NCBI GenBank assembly: GCA_964461295.1
Contig: CAYWTX010000491.1
Coordinates: 1-21,931 of the forward strand
Reading direction: 5' to 3'
Source: CAYWTX01 sp964461295
GTDB lineage: Bacteria; Planctomycetota; Phycisphaerae; SM23-33
DNA length: 21,931 bases
A model generated the notes under the pieces. That model saw only the letters and a program-made list of their open reading frames with translations. It made no database searches and was not told where the DNA came from. Shown here one piece after another: positions 5,633-13,307 of the stretch; position 1 is the first letter of the stretch; each line of letters opens with the position of its first letter. The translations under genes were made by a program, and so were the position numbers.

Positions 5633-8416
5633 ATGGAACTGGGGCATTTTGCCGCATTGCTGGTTGCCGTGTTGGTTGTCGGCTCGTTTGCCATGTCCGC
5701 GCCGGCCGCGGGCGATGCGCCGCGCGAGGGCCAGCCGGCCGACATCGCCGCCAGCGCGTATCTCTACCGGGCGGATCGCAGACCCGACGAGAATGCGCCG
5801 GAAAGTTGGTTGGCCGTGATGCGATTTGCCGGTCAGCCGCTCAATAAGCCGGTTGACGCGAACGCGCCAGCCGTCAAACAGGTCTTGTGCGCGTTGCTGT
5901 GGGAGGAAATCCGGCCGATCCGGCAAGTGGAGTTGACGTGGCCGGCGGAAGCCCGGAATCGCCCGACGAGCGAGGAACTGACCCTCACGACGCTGGACAA
6001 CCAAGGTTCGGCCAGTTCGTGGTGGAACAACCTGAAGGCAGTCGCAAGGCCCGTCAAGCCGACCGCGTCCCGCGACGGCAGGATCCTCGTATACGACCTG
6101 GCGGCCGACACGTGCGGGATCGTGATCGGCGTGGGCAGCGGCAAGGCCGCGGCCGCGTTCGCCGCGCCGGCCGTGCAAGTCCTGGTCGCCGACGCCTGGA
6201 AGAAGATGGACATCGAGATCGAGTGGGGATACGACCAGGCCGCCGCCGACAGGGACTACAGCGGACGGGCAGAAGCCTATGACGGGGTGATCGGCAACCT
6301 GGCGCCGCTTGATGGCGACAAGACAACGGCGGCGATGTCGGCCAGCGCGTGGCGTTCGGCGGGCAAGGGCGACGGTCGGCGCGGGGTAAGGGCGTCGCTG
6401 CTGTACATGGGCACGTCGAAGTGGCGAAGGATCATCCCGTTCACCAGCCAGGCCGATGACGTGGCAAGAACCATTGTCACGGTGTACACAAAGTCGGGAA
6501 GCTTCTCTTTCCTGGCCGGCGACCTGGAGAACGGGCCGATCCTGGCGCCGGAGTACGGGTTCTTCGTGCGACGTACCACCGCCCTGTCCGCGCCGGCGAC
6601 AAAGCCGACTGGCGATCCGAAGGCAACCCGCACGCCACCGGCGCCATCCGAGCCGCCGTTTGGGCTGGAGTCGAAGGCGGCCAGCGCCCGGGAGTTCATC
6701 AAGGAGCTCCAGGGACGGAAGCTCAGCACGATCCGCCGGCAGATTCGCGAGCGCCCCGAGCAGACGTGGGAAGGCGCCGTCAAGGCAATCAAGGGCGACA
6801 ACATGCCGCCGATCCCCGCGCCCCCCGCCGGCTCGGAAAACAAGATGCAGGTGCTGGTGCCCTGCCCGCGTCTGACGGCCCAGTGGGCCTTGGGCGACTG
6901 GCACATGGTCCGACACTGCAAGAAGCACCCCACCACCGGCCGGCTGTGGTTCAACGACCACCCGTATGGAATCCTCGCCGCCGAAACCTACATGGTCCTG
7001 GCGGCCCTGGACCTGATGGGTTCACACAAGGCGGCCGAGGACGGGTTGGATCAGTGGGTGTCGCTGCCGATGAACCCCAATTCCAAAGGCCATCACAACT
7101 GGGCGCTTCCGGACTATCCCAACGGGCTGTTCTCCGAAGGCGCCGGTTGCATGACTCACGCGGTTGGCCCGCCGGGCGCCGGCGGGCACATGGACGGCGT
7201 GCACGCCTTCGGGCCCGGCTCGATCGGCTGGGCGCTGGTCGAGCACTACCGGCTGACTGGCGACAAGGAGTGGTTCAGGGCCTCGGCCCCGCGCATCAAG
7301 GCCAACGTCGAGTGGATGTTGCGCCAGCGACGAGTGGTCCAGAACATGATCCCCGGCGGCGAAAAGCTGTGGTGCAAAGGCATTGAGCCCGCCCTCCAGG
7401 TCACGCCCGACAGCGGCGGTCTGTGGATGCAGTTCTACGAGTGCCAGGCGTACTACTGGGTCGCGGCAGCGCACTTCGCCGATGCCCTGGCGGAGATCGA
7501 CCCCGCCGAGGGCGCCCGACTGCGGGCCGAAGCTGAGGCGTTCGGCAAGGACCTGCTCGCGGCAGTGGAGCGGTCGATCGCGCTCTCGCCGGTGGTGCAG
7601 GTGCGGGATGGGACCTTCCATTCGGTCATTCCGTTCGCCTGCTACTGCCGCGGCCTGTCCACGGGCGCCTGGGGCTGGAAGCGCGACGGGTCGGGCAAGC
7701 ACGTTGGCCCGATGTACTGGGAGACGGTTCAGTCGGCGGCGCCGCTGATCAGCCCGGCCGAACTGCTGGCCGCGGACGACCCGCGCGTGCAGGGATACCT
7801 CGACGTGCTGGAAGACCGGCTGTTGCTGGAGAATGCCAATGTCGTCGGCCGCGACTGGTTCGCGGCCGGCTGGCAGTACCAGGGCGGACTGGAGCGAACG
7901 CCCAACGTTCATCTGGCGGCCGACGACATCCCATCCTTCCTGCGATCGTTCCTGAACTGCTATGCCATCGACATTCTTCCCGCACAGGGCTACATCTTCC
8001 GCGAGCACGCCACCGGCGGGCCACCGGACAAGATCTTCGAGGAGGCGGCATTCCTGGAGCGATTCCGGAACATGCTGGTGATGGAGCAGGGCCAATCGCT
8101 GTGGGTCGCGCGCGGCACGCCGCGGGTGTGGCTGGAGCAGGGCAAGCGGATCAGCGTGAAAAACGCCCCGACGCACTTCGGCACGCTGGCGTACGAGATC
8201 GTCTCCGACGCGGACAACGGGAAGATCATCGCTTCGGTGGATGTGCCGGCCCGCAACGCGCCGAAGGAAATCCTGCTGCGCCTGCGGCATCCCAAGGCCG
8301 CGCCGATCAAGTCCGTGACGGTGAACGGCAAGGAATGGAAGGACTTCGACCCCGCCCGCGAACTGGTGCGCTTGACCGGTTTGACTGGCAAGGCGGCCGT
8401 GGCGGTAACGTACTGA
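5633..8416 (+). CDS. Large secreted (alpha/alpha)6-toroid, glycoside hydrolase-like protein
   Basis: 927 aa. ATG 5633 follows AAGGAG with 7-base spacing and opens a signal peptide (hydrophobic run to about residue 24, then SAPAAGDA). Residues about 35-310 are beta-rich and resemble a carbohydrate-binding DOMON-like module ending in NGPILAPEYGFFVRR. From about 415 to 790 an alpha-helical barrel is suggested by repeated helix pairs with aromatic-rich tips (WALGDWHMVRHC, GLFSEGAGCM, HAFGPGSIGWALVEHY, WMQFYECQAYYW), as in six-hairpin glycosidases. The last 120 residues form a small beta domain ending VTVNGKEW and VAVTY, like the accessory sandwich of several GH families. I cannot name a GH family or substrate. 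The pairing with an oxidoreductase 84 bases downstream suggests polysaccharide or glycan processing. Confidence 0.8.
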   Translation: MELGHFAALLVAVLVVGSFAMSAPAAGDAPREGQPADIAASAYLYRADRRPDENAPESWLAVMRFAGQPLNKPVDANAPAVKQVLCALLWEEIRPIRQVELTWPAEARNRPTSEELTLTTLDNQGSASSWWNNLKAVARPVKPTASRDGRILVYDLAADTCGIVIGVGSGKAAAAFAAPAVQVLVADAWKKMDIEIEWGYDQAAADRDYSGRAEAYDGVIGNLAPLDGDKTTAAMSASAWRSAGKGDGRRGVRASLLYMGTSKWRRIIPFTSQADDVARTIVTVYTKSGSFSFLAGDLENGPILAPEYGFFVRRTTALSAPATKPTGDPKATRTPPAPSEPPFGLESKAASAREFIKELQGRKLSTIRRQIRERPEQTWEGAVKAIKGDNMPPIPAPPAGSENKMQVLVPCPRLTAQWALGDWHMVRHCKKHPTTGRLWFNDHPYGILAAETYMVLAALDLMGSHKAAEDGLDQWVSLPMNPNSKGHHNWALPDYPNGLFSEGAGCMTHAVGPPGAGGHMDGVHAFGPGSIGWALVEHYRLTGDKEWFRASAPRIKANVEWMLRQRRVVQNMIPGGEKLWCKGIEPALQVTPDSGGLWMQFYECQAYYWVAAAHFADALAEIDPAEGARLRAEAEAFGKDLLAAVERSIALSPVVQVRDGTFHSVIPFACYCRGLSTGAWGWKRDGSGKHVGPMYWETVQSAAPLISPAELLAADDPRVQGYLDVLEDRLLLENANVVGRDWFAAGWQYQGGLERTPNVHLAADDIPSFLRSFLNCYAIDILPAQGYIFREHATGGPPDKIFEEAAFLERFRNMLVMEQGQSLWVARGTPRVWLEQGKRISVKNAPTHFGTLAYEIVSDADNGKIIASVDVPARNAPKEILLRLRHPKAAPIKSVTVNGKEWKDFDPARELVRLTGLTGKAAVAVTY

Positions 8417-8500
8417 TCGCGACGGATCCAGCCAACACGAGCGAACTGGTGACGTACGAACGAGCGGAGTGAGTATTCGGCAAGTGGAGTCGAGCGACCG

Positions 8501-9550
8501 ATGAAGCAATACAGCGTGGGCCTGGTCGGGCTGGGGAACATCGCGGCGTTCAAGTGGGGCGAGCCGGGCGATCCGCTGGCGTTCAACCACGCCGGCGGCA
8601 TCGCGGCCAGCGGCGGGCGCGTGCGTCTGGCGGCCGTCGCTGACACCGACCCCGCGCGCCGGGATCGCTTCGCCCGCGAGTGGGGTCCGTACCTGCCCGA
8701 CGCGACCGCGTACGCCTCGGCCGAGGAACTGCTCGCCGCCGGCGTGCCGGACATCGTCTCGATCTGCACGCCCGGGGCGACCCATTTCGAACTGGCCATG
8801 CGTGTCCTGGCCTCCGGGTGCAGGGCTGTCTTTCTGGAGAAGCCTCCCACCAGTTCGCTGGCGGAGTTGGACGAGTTGCTCGCCGAGGCCGACCGGCGCG
8901 GGGCGAACGTCACGGTGTCGTACACGCGCCACTGGCGGCCGAGGATGCGCGGCATGGAGCGGCTGATCCAGCGGGGGCTGATCGGGCGCGTGGAGCGGGT
9001 GGTGGGGTACGTTCGCGGCGGGACGCTGTACTTCCACGGGCACGTCACCGACATGCTCTGCCAGTTCCTGGGCTACGAGCCGAGGGGGGTGTACGCGACG
9101 GGGCGGCCCGGCCCGCCCGTGCCCGCGGGCTACGAGGACGACCCGGTGCTGGCGGCGATGGTGGTGGAGTTCGCCGGCGGAACGACGGGCGTGCAGGTCG
9201 GGGCCGCGGGGCGCTGGTGGCCGGGGTTCCACGTGGACATCCACGGCACGGCGGGGTGTGCCCGGACGGGCGCGGAGATCGCCCCGGGCGCGTGGGACGC
9301 CAAGGGCAAACCGATCGACCTTGCGGCGGCGGGCATGCCGGCCGACCGGAACGCCTTCGCCGAGGCGTACGAGGACATCGCGGCGTGGCTGGACGGCGGC
9401 CCGACGCCGCCTTGCAGCGGGCGCGCCGCCCTGGCCGTCAGCGAGATCGGCTTCGCCGCCGTGGAAAGCATCCGCACCGGGCGGCGGGTCGAACTGCCGT
9501 GCGCGAACCGCGCCCGCCGCGTCTGGCCGGCGAAGGTCGCCGAGCCGTAG
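8501..9550 (+). CDS. Gfo/Idh/MocA family oxidoreductase
   Basis: 349 aa, usual length for the family. The N-terminal Rossmann fold carries GLVGLGNI (7-14) for NAD(P) binding, an acidic end to strand 2 (ADTD, 47-50) and the family EKPP signature at 113-116. The C-terminal half is the alpha/beta dimerisation and substrate domain, with a HVTD motif at 181-184 where these enzymes place catalytic residues. It has no signal peptide and is therefore probably cytoplasmic, oxidising or reducing a sugar or polyol taken up after extracellular breakdown. It follows the secreted toroid protein on the same strand and ends 7 bases before the convergent hxlB. The specific substrate is not predictable. Confidence 0.92.
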   Translation: MKQYSVGLVGLGNIAAFKWGEPGDPLAFNHAGGIAASGGRVRLAAVADTDPARRDRFAREWGPYLPDATAYASAEELLAAGVPDIVSICTPGATHFELAMRVLASGCRAVFLEKPPTSSLAELDELLAEADRRGANVTVSYTRHWRPRMRGMERLIQRGLIGRVERVVGYVRGGTLYFHGHVTDMLCQFLGYEPRGVYATGRPGPPVPAGYEDDPVLAAMVVEFAGGTTGVQVGAAGRWWPGFHVDIHGTAGCARTGAEIAPGAWDAKGKPIDLAAAGMPADRNAFAEAYEDIAAWLDGGPTPPCSGRAALAVSEIGFAAVESIRTGRRVELPCANRARRVWPAKVAEP

Positions 9551-9557
9551 ATCGCGG

Positions 9558-10103
9558 CTACTCCAGGTTCGCGTGCCGCTTGCGGTAGGCTTCCAGGTCG
9601 AACTTCAGCTTCTCGGCCAGGACGTTGAACACCGCGTCCAGGCAGAGGCTGACGGAGTGCTCGAACACCGCGGCGCGGATGACGATGTCCTCGGCCTGGC
9701 AGGGGATGCACACCAGCGTGTCGGCCTCCTTGGCGAGAACCGAGTCCGGGGCGGCCGTGATGACGGCAACCTTGGCGCCGAGTTGCTTGGCCCGGCGGGC
9801 GATGTAGTCGGTGTAGCCGGTTTCGCCGGTGCAGGAGATGGCCACCAGCAGGTCGCCGGCCTCGGCCGCGGGAGTGATCGTCTCGCCGGGGATGTAGGCG
9901 GTGAGCCCGGCGTGCATGAGCCGCATGGCGAAGCTGCGGGCGACCAGCCCGCTGCGGCCAGCCCCCACGACGAACGTCCGCCGCGCGGTGGGCAGCACGC
10001 GGCTGAGCTCCATGAAACTGTCCCAGTCCACGGTGGCCATGGTCTTGCCGATCCGTTCGAGCAGTCCGGCCCCGGCTGATTCCAGTGCTTGTCTGTCGGG
10101 CAT
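9558..10103 (-). CDS. hxlB: 6-phospho-3-hexuloisomerase (PHI), SIS domain
   Basis: 181 aa, full family length. It converts D-arabino-3-hexulose 6-phosphate to fructose 6-phosphate, the second step of the ribulose monophosphate (RuMP) route. Visible motifs are GAGRSG (47-52), ARSFAMRLMH, GETITPA and ISCTGET (89-95; usually ISGSGET), followed by RAKQLGAKVAVIT and the AD.LVCIP strand, all in the order expected for HxlB. The start ATG at 10103 lies 18 bases after the stop of the DUF5131 gene; AAGGAG overlaps that stop and AGGTAGAG lies nearer. It is the last gene of a four-gene minus-strand operon whose first gene encodes the matching synthase. The usual hps-phi adjacency is broken by two inserted genes. 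Confidence 0.9.
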   Translation of the reverse strand: MPDRQALESAGAGLLERIGKTMATVDWDSFMELSRVLPTARRTFVVGAGRSGLVARSFAMRLMHAGLTAYIPGETITPAAEAGDLLVAISCTGETGYTDYIARRAKQLGAKVAVITAAPDSVLAKEADTLVCIPCQAEDIVIRAAVFEHSVSLCLDAVFNVLAEKLKFDLEAYRKRHANLE

Positions 10104-10121
10104 TGTCTCTACCTGGCTCCT

Positions 10122-10844
10122 TTACGCGTGTACGCCAAGGGGCGGCATTTCGTCCCACGTGCGCCCTTCCAGCATACGTCCCCGCAGCTTCTTTCGCACG
10201 CCGCCCCACTGCTTGAAGAAGAACGGCACGCGCGCTTGCCGGCACTGGTTCCTGATCTCAACAACCCATTCAGACTGCATCGGCCTCGCCTTCGGTCCGG
10301 ATTCGCCGCCGACGATGACCCAGTCGACTTCGCGCAGGTCAAGGTCGGGAATGGGCCCCAGAAGCGGCTCGATAGATACAAACTTGACGGCGGCACCGCA
10401 CGAACGGAGGTGGTCGAGGCGGTAGGCGTACTCGGCGCTTTCGACGGTAACGCCCATCCAGATGTTCGGCCGCCAATCAAGGAGCGGGCTTAGCTCCGCC
10501 AACCGATCCGAGCGCTTGGTGAGGATCTGGTACTGATGCCAGTTGGCCTGTCCCATGACATCGAATACGCTCTGGATGAATGCGGTGGGAATGTCCTCGT
10601 GGAACAGGTCGCTCATGGAGTTGACGAAGACTCGCCGCGGCCGCCGCCATGTCAGCGGCAGGTCGAGCAGGTGCTTGTGCATCGTCACACGGAAGCCGTT
10701 GGCATAGGACGGCTGTCCCATCGCCTTCAGCCGTCGTGCCATCCGCTCGGCGTAGCAGTTGGCGCACCCCGGGCTGATCTTGCTGCACCCGGTGACGGGG
10801 TTCCAAGAGGCTTCGGTCCACTCGATCGCGGATTGAGCGCCCAT
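10122..10844 (-). CDS. DUF5131 / phage Gp37-Gp68 family three-Cys protein
   Basis: 240 aa. The N-terminus reads SAIEWTEASWNPVTGC, then SKISPGCANCYAERM, the hallmark of the DUF5131 (phage Gp37/Gp68) family. The three cysteines C20, C27 and C30 form C-x6-C-x2-C, a likely Fe-S site reminiscent of radical SAM proteins. Further family motifs are VFVNSMSDLFHEDIP, ILTKRSDRL, WMGVTVES, FVSIEPLLGPI and DWVIVGGESGPKARPM, so the protein is complete. The ATG directly follows the TAG of tcmP with no gap, indicating translational coupling. Members occur in phages, islands and chromosomes next to tcmP; the biochemical reaction is unknown to me. Function with the flanking RuMP genes is speculative. Confidence 0.88.
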   Translation of the reverse strand: MGAQSAIEWTEASWNPVTGCSKISPGCANCYAERMARRLKAMGQPSYANGFRVTMHKHLLDLPLTWRRPRRVFVNSMSDLFHEDIPTAFIQSVFDVMGQANWHQYQILTKRSDRLAELSPLLDWRPNIWMGVTVESAEYAYRLDHLRSCGAAVKFVSIEPLLGPIPDLDLREVDWVIVGGESGPKARPMQSEWVVEIRNQCRQARVPFFFKQWGGVRKKLRGRMLEGRTWDEMPPLGVHA

Positions 10845-11687
10845 CTAGACTGCTCCACGGTTCCTGTACTTGCGGAAGATGTCTTCCACGATCTTGGCCC
10901 CTGTAGCGTTAGGGGACGCAAAGAATAGGTAGTAGACGATCCCGCCACGAGTGTTGCGCATAGGCATCGGGTCGGGAACGAACTTGAATCCCGCGGCTTC
11001 GCGCAGCCGCTCCTGAAAGGCAGTGGCTACACGGCTGATGTTCGTCTTCTCCTCCATGTCTCCAAAGAGCCCGGGATTCTTGGTGTAGGCAGCTTCCATC
11101 CATGAACGGTCCCCCCAGAACTTGTCCATTCTGCTCGCTTGCTCAGCCTTGACGCGACCGGATTCCCGCCAAAGGACATTCATGTGCATGTCCATGACAG
11201 GGAAGTTCAGGAAGATCTCGATGCTTCTGCTCTGCCCAGCGAATCGCATGACCTCCCAATCCAGGTGGAGACCGTAGGGATCCAGAAGGCAAAGCGCGCG
11301 GTGGTAGTCTTCGTACAAAGCGCGAGGGAAAACCTGACTCACCAGTACCTTGTTGCAGTCACCCCCATGGACAAAGACTTCGGGGCGGTCACCCGCGAGT
11401 TCTTGCAGCCGCCGCGCCCTCCCACCGTTCAAATCCACAAAATGGAACTCCTTGAAGGGCGGAACCACGTTCAGAGCGTTCAAGGGACTCCCCGGTATGA
11501 ACTCGCCGGTCGCCTTGGACACATGGCTACCGGCACCCGCGAACCCGTCGACGTAGAGATGTTTCCGAATCGACGACTGCGTCGACATCACTGTGGAGTA
11601 GGCGCTGGCGTACTTCCGAACTATGTCTAACTTGATTTCCGACCAGTAACCAACTTCATCCACTTTCACTGCATCCATGTCGCTCAT
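10845..11687 (-). CDS. tcmP: Three-Cys-motif partner protein TcmP, methyltransferase-like
   Basis: 280 aa. Sequence and position identify TcmP, the family named for its adjacency to three-Cys (DUF5131) genes. YVDGFAGAG (45-53) resembles an S-adenosylmethionine-binding motif I, FVDLNGGRA a motif II acidic strand, and LLDPYGLHLDW (134-144) the position of the DPPY-type motif of amino-methyltransferases. This suggests a nucleic acid or small-molecule methyltransferase fold, not proven. The first ATG (11687) leaves only one base after GGAG, so ATG 11678 (residue 4) may be the real start. The gene begins 15 bases after the hps-rraA stop and abuts the DUF5131 start. Its DNA is visibly less GC-rich than its neighbours, supporting acquisition by transfer. 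Confidence 0.85.
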   Translation of the reverse strand: MSDMDAVKVDEVGYWSEIKLDIVRKYASAYSTVMSTQSSIRKHLYVDGFAGAGSHVSKATGEFIPGSPLNALNVVPPFKEFHFVDLNGGRARRLQELAGDRPEVFVHGGDCNKVLVSQVFPRALYEDYHRALCLLDPYGLHLDWEVMRFAGQSRSIEIFLNFPVMDMHMNVLWRESGRVKAEQASRMDKFWGDRSWMEAAYTKNPGLFGDMEEKTNISRVATAFQERLREAAGFKFVPDPMPMRNTRGGIVYYLFFASPNATGAKIVEDIFRKYRNRGAV

Positions 11688-11702
11688 TCTCCGCCCTTTC
11701 CT

Positions 11703-13004
11703 TTACCCGATCCCCTTCTTCTCCCACTTGAGCAGGTTGAGGACCTTCGCCAGGGTGCTCTTGCCGTCGCGGATTTCCTGGCGGATGCGGTTTTCCGCCT
11801 CCAGCACGTCGGCGGCGCGGTTGGCCATCTCCACCGCGCGGGCCTTGGGGATCACCATCACGCCGTCGTCGTCGGCCACGATCCAGTCGCCCGGACAGAT
11901 CCGCTGGCCGCCGATCGTGATGGGGACGTTGATCGCCCCGACGCCGTTGGGGTCGCCGGCGTGGCTGCACACGTGCGTGCTCCACACCGGCAGGCCCAGG
12001 CGGCGGATGTCGGCCGTGTCGCGAACCGCGCCGTGCACCGCCAGGCCGGCCAGGCCCTTGTTGCGGGCGGATTCGGAAGCCAGTTCGCCCCAGACGGCGG
12101 GGGGTTGTCCGCAGGCGTCGATCACGATGACGTCGCCGGCGGCGGCGACGTCGATGGCCTCGACGGGCTTGGCCCAGTCGCCGGGGGCGGTCTGGACGGT
12201 GACGGCCGGTCCGCACGCGAACTGGCCGCGGGCGAGGCCGCGCAGGCCGCTCAGGCAGGGCAGGCGATGCGCGCCGTCGGAGATGTTGCTGGTTCGCACG
12301 CGGGCGAGGGCCTGGCGGACGTCCGCGGCCGAGACGCGATGGAACAGTTCGCTGGCGACGGCCTGGCGGGTGTCGATGGCGTGGCGGATTTCGGCGGTAG
12401 CCTTGGCGGGGTCGGCGGCCTTGGTGATGGCCCCGCCGATGATGACGACGTCGGCGCCGGCGGCGGCGGCGAGGGCGGCGGTTTCGCTGTTGAGCCCGCC
12501 GGCGACGGCGAGGGTGAGGGACGTGGCGCCGCGGAGGCGGCGCAGGTCGGCCAGGGGGTCGGCCCCGTGCATCTGGGCGTCGATGGGGCAGTGCACGCCG
12601 AGCCACGCCGCGCCGAGTTCCTCGCACGTGCGGACCATTGCCAGCGGGTCGCCCACGCCGAGAAGGTCCACGGCGACTTCGACGCCGTACTGGCGGCCGG
12701 TCTGCACGCATTCGCCGATAGTGGCGAGCGACGCGGCGCCGCTGACGGTGACGACGCCGGCGCCGGCCTTGGCGGCGGCCTCGGTCTCGATCTTGCCGGC
12801 GTCCAGGGTCTTCATGTCGGCGACGATGGTCTTGCCGGGCAAGAGGCGGCGCAGCTGGCGGACGGCGTCGAGCCCCTCGGCCTTGATGAGGGGCGTGCCG
12901 GCCTCGAGGTAGTCGGCGCCGGCGCCGGCGGCGGCCTGGGCGACGGCGAGCGCCCGCGGCAGATCGAGGAAGTCGAGGGCAACCTGGAGTTTGGTTGTGG
13001 TCAT
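11703..13004 (-). CDS. hxlA: 3-hexulose-6-phosphate synthase fused to RraA-like domain
   Basis: 433 aa. Residues about 5-210 are the orotidine-phosphate-decarboxylase-type barrel of HPS, with D11, E34 in EAGTPLI and the DMKTLDAG signature (63-70). HPS condenses formaldehyde with ribulose 5-phosphate, or runs in reverse to supply ribulose 5-phosphate. Residues about 225-433 are an RraA-like/HMG-aldolase fold (TSNISDGAH, GPAVTV, GELASESARNKG, GAVRDTADI, DWIVADDDGVMVIP). Such HPS-RraA fusions are known, notably in archaea. The start at 13004 (MTTTKLQVALDF) fits the family. No Shine-Dalgarno is visible, and a TACAAT hexamer ends 8 bases upstream, so the message may be leaderless. It is the first gene of the operon with tcmP, the DUF5131 gene and hxlB. 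Confidence 0.88.
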   Translation of the reverse strand: MTTTKLQVALDFLDLPRALAVAQAAAGAGADYLEAGTPLIKAEGLDAVRQLRRLLPGKTIVADMKTLDAGKIETEAAAKAGAGVVTVSGAASLATIGECVQTGRQYGVEVAVDLLGVGDPLAMVRTCEELGAAWLGVHCPIDAQMHGADPLADLRRLRGATSLTLAVAGGLNSETAALAAAAGADVVIIGGAITKAADPAKATAEIRHAIDTRQAVASELFHRVSAADVRQALARVRTSNISDGAHRLPCLSGLRGLARGQFACGPAVTVQTAPGDWAKPVEAIDVAAAGDVIVIDACGQPPAVWGELASESARNKGLAGLAVHGAVRDTADIRRLGLPVWSTHVCSHAGDPNGVGAINVPITIGGQRICPGDWIVADDDGVMVIPKARAVEMANRAADVLEAENRIRQEIRDGKSTLAKVLNLLKWEKKGIG

Positions 13005-13012
13005 GGGTGGCG

Positions 13013-13044
13013 ATTGTACCGCTGGGCGAAAGACCGGGGAACAA
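13013..13044 (-). promoter_or_regulatory. Candidate promoter of the hps-tcmP-hxlB operon
   Basis: On the minus strand TACAAT (13018-13013) matches a sigma-70 -10 box. The -35 is weak: TTCCCC at 13041-13036 with 17-base spacing, or TTGTTC at 13044-13039 with 20. Transcription would begin within a few bases of the ATG at 13004, consistent with a leaderless mRNA. The TTGTTC belongs to the tail of the simple-sequence palindrome. Confidence 0.35.
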
Positions 13045-13133
13045 CCGATCACGATCACGAATCGCGATCACGATGGGACCGGGATGCGAGCGTCAGCTTC
13101 CGTTCGTGATCGTGATCGTGACTCGTGATCGGT
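13039..13133. repeat. Simple-sequence palindromic element, GATCAC type
   Basis: The left arm (about 13044-13075) is built of GATCAC units and the right arm (about 13101-13133) of GTGATC units. Reverse-complemented, the right arm matches the left with only a few differences, forming a stem of about 30 bp with a loop of about 25 bases. The outer edges again carry the tail: GAACAACC at 13039-13046 (reverse complement GGTTGTTC), and GGTCGTTTCT at 13131-13140. It lies in the divergent intergenic region between the hps operon and the zinc-ribbon gene. Confidence 0.75.
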
Positions 13134-13197
13134 CGTTTCTTCGCCACCCGTCGCGTGAGCGTCAGCTTCGTCCTCGTCCTCGTCGTCGGTTGTTTCT
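13088..13197 (+). repeat. Duplicated half-elements sharing head and tail
   Basis: GAGCGTCAGCTTC occurs at 13088-13100 and again at 13157-13169. Each copy is followed by a different simple repeat: GTGATC units after the first, GTCCTC units after the second. Each simple repeat is closed by a similar tail, GGTCGTTTCT (13131-13140) or GGTTGTTTCT (13188-13197). The second tail is identical to 4570-4579. The pattern is constant head, variable simple-sequence body, constant tail. Confidence 0.7.
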
Positions 13198-13222
13198 CTC
13201 CTGGCCGGCGACGAATCTTTCC

Positions 13223-13251
13223 TTGAAGTTGACTGGTCTGGCCGCTAGAAA
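13223..13251 (+). promoter_or_regulatory. Candidate sigma-70 promoter for the zinc-ribbon/rnhA genes
   Basis: TTGAAG (13223-13228) and TAGAAA (13246-13251) are separated by 17 bases and lie about 57 bases before the ATG at 13308. The match is moderate, but the position and the lack of other genes in this divergent gap make it the best candidate. Confidence 0.35.
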
Positions 13252-13307
13252 GGTGGAACGAAGACCCAACTGGGTCCAACGGTTCACAAGTGAAGAGGGC
13301 AATCGGA

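Noticed and set aside
7022..9244. Long minus-strand frame spanning the toroid protein and the oxidoreductase
   Set aside because: Crosses two well-supported plus-strand genes and has shadow-type composition.
11677..13109. Plus-strand frames opposite hps-rraA
   Set aside because: Gly/Ala/Asp-rich low-complexity shadows; the minus-strand frame has full HPS and RraA-like motifs.
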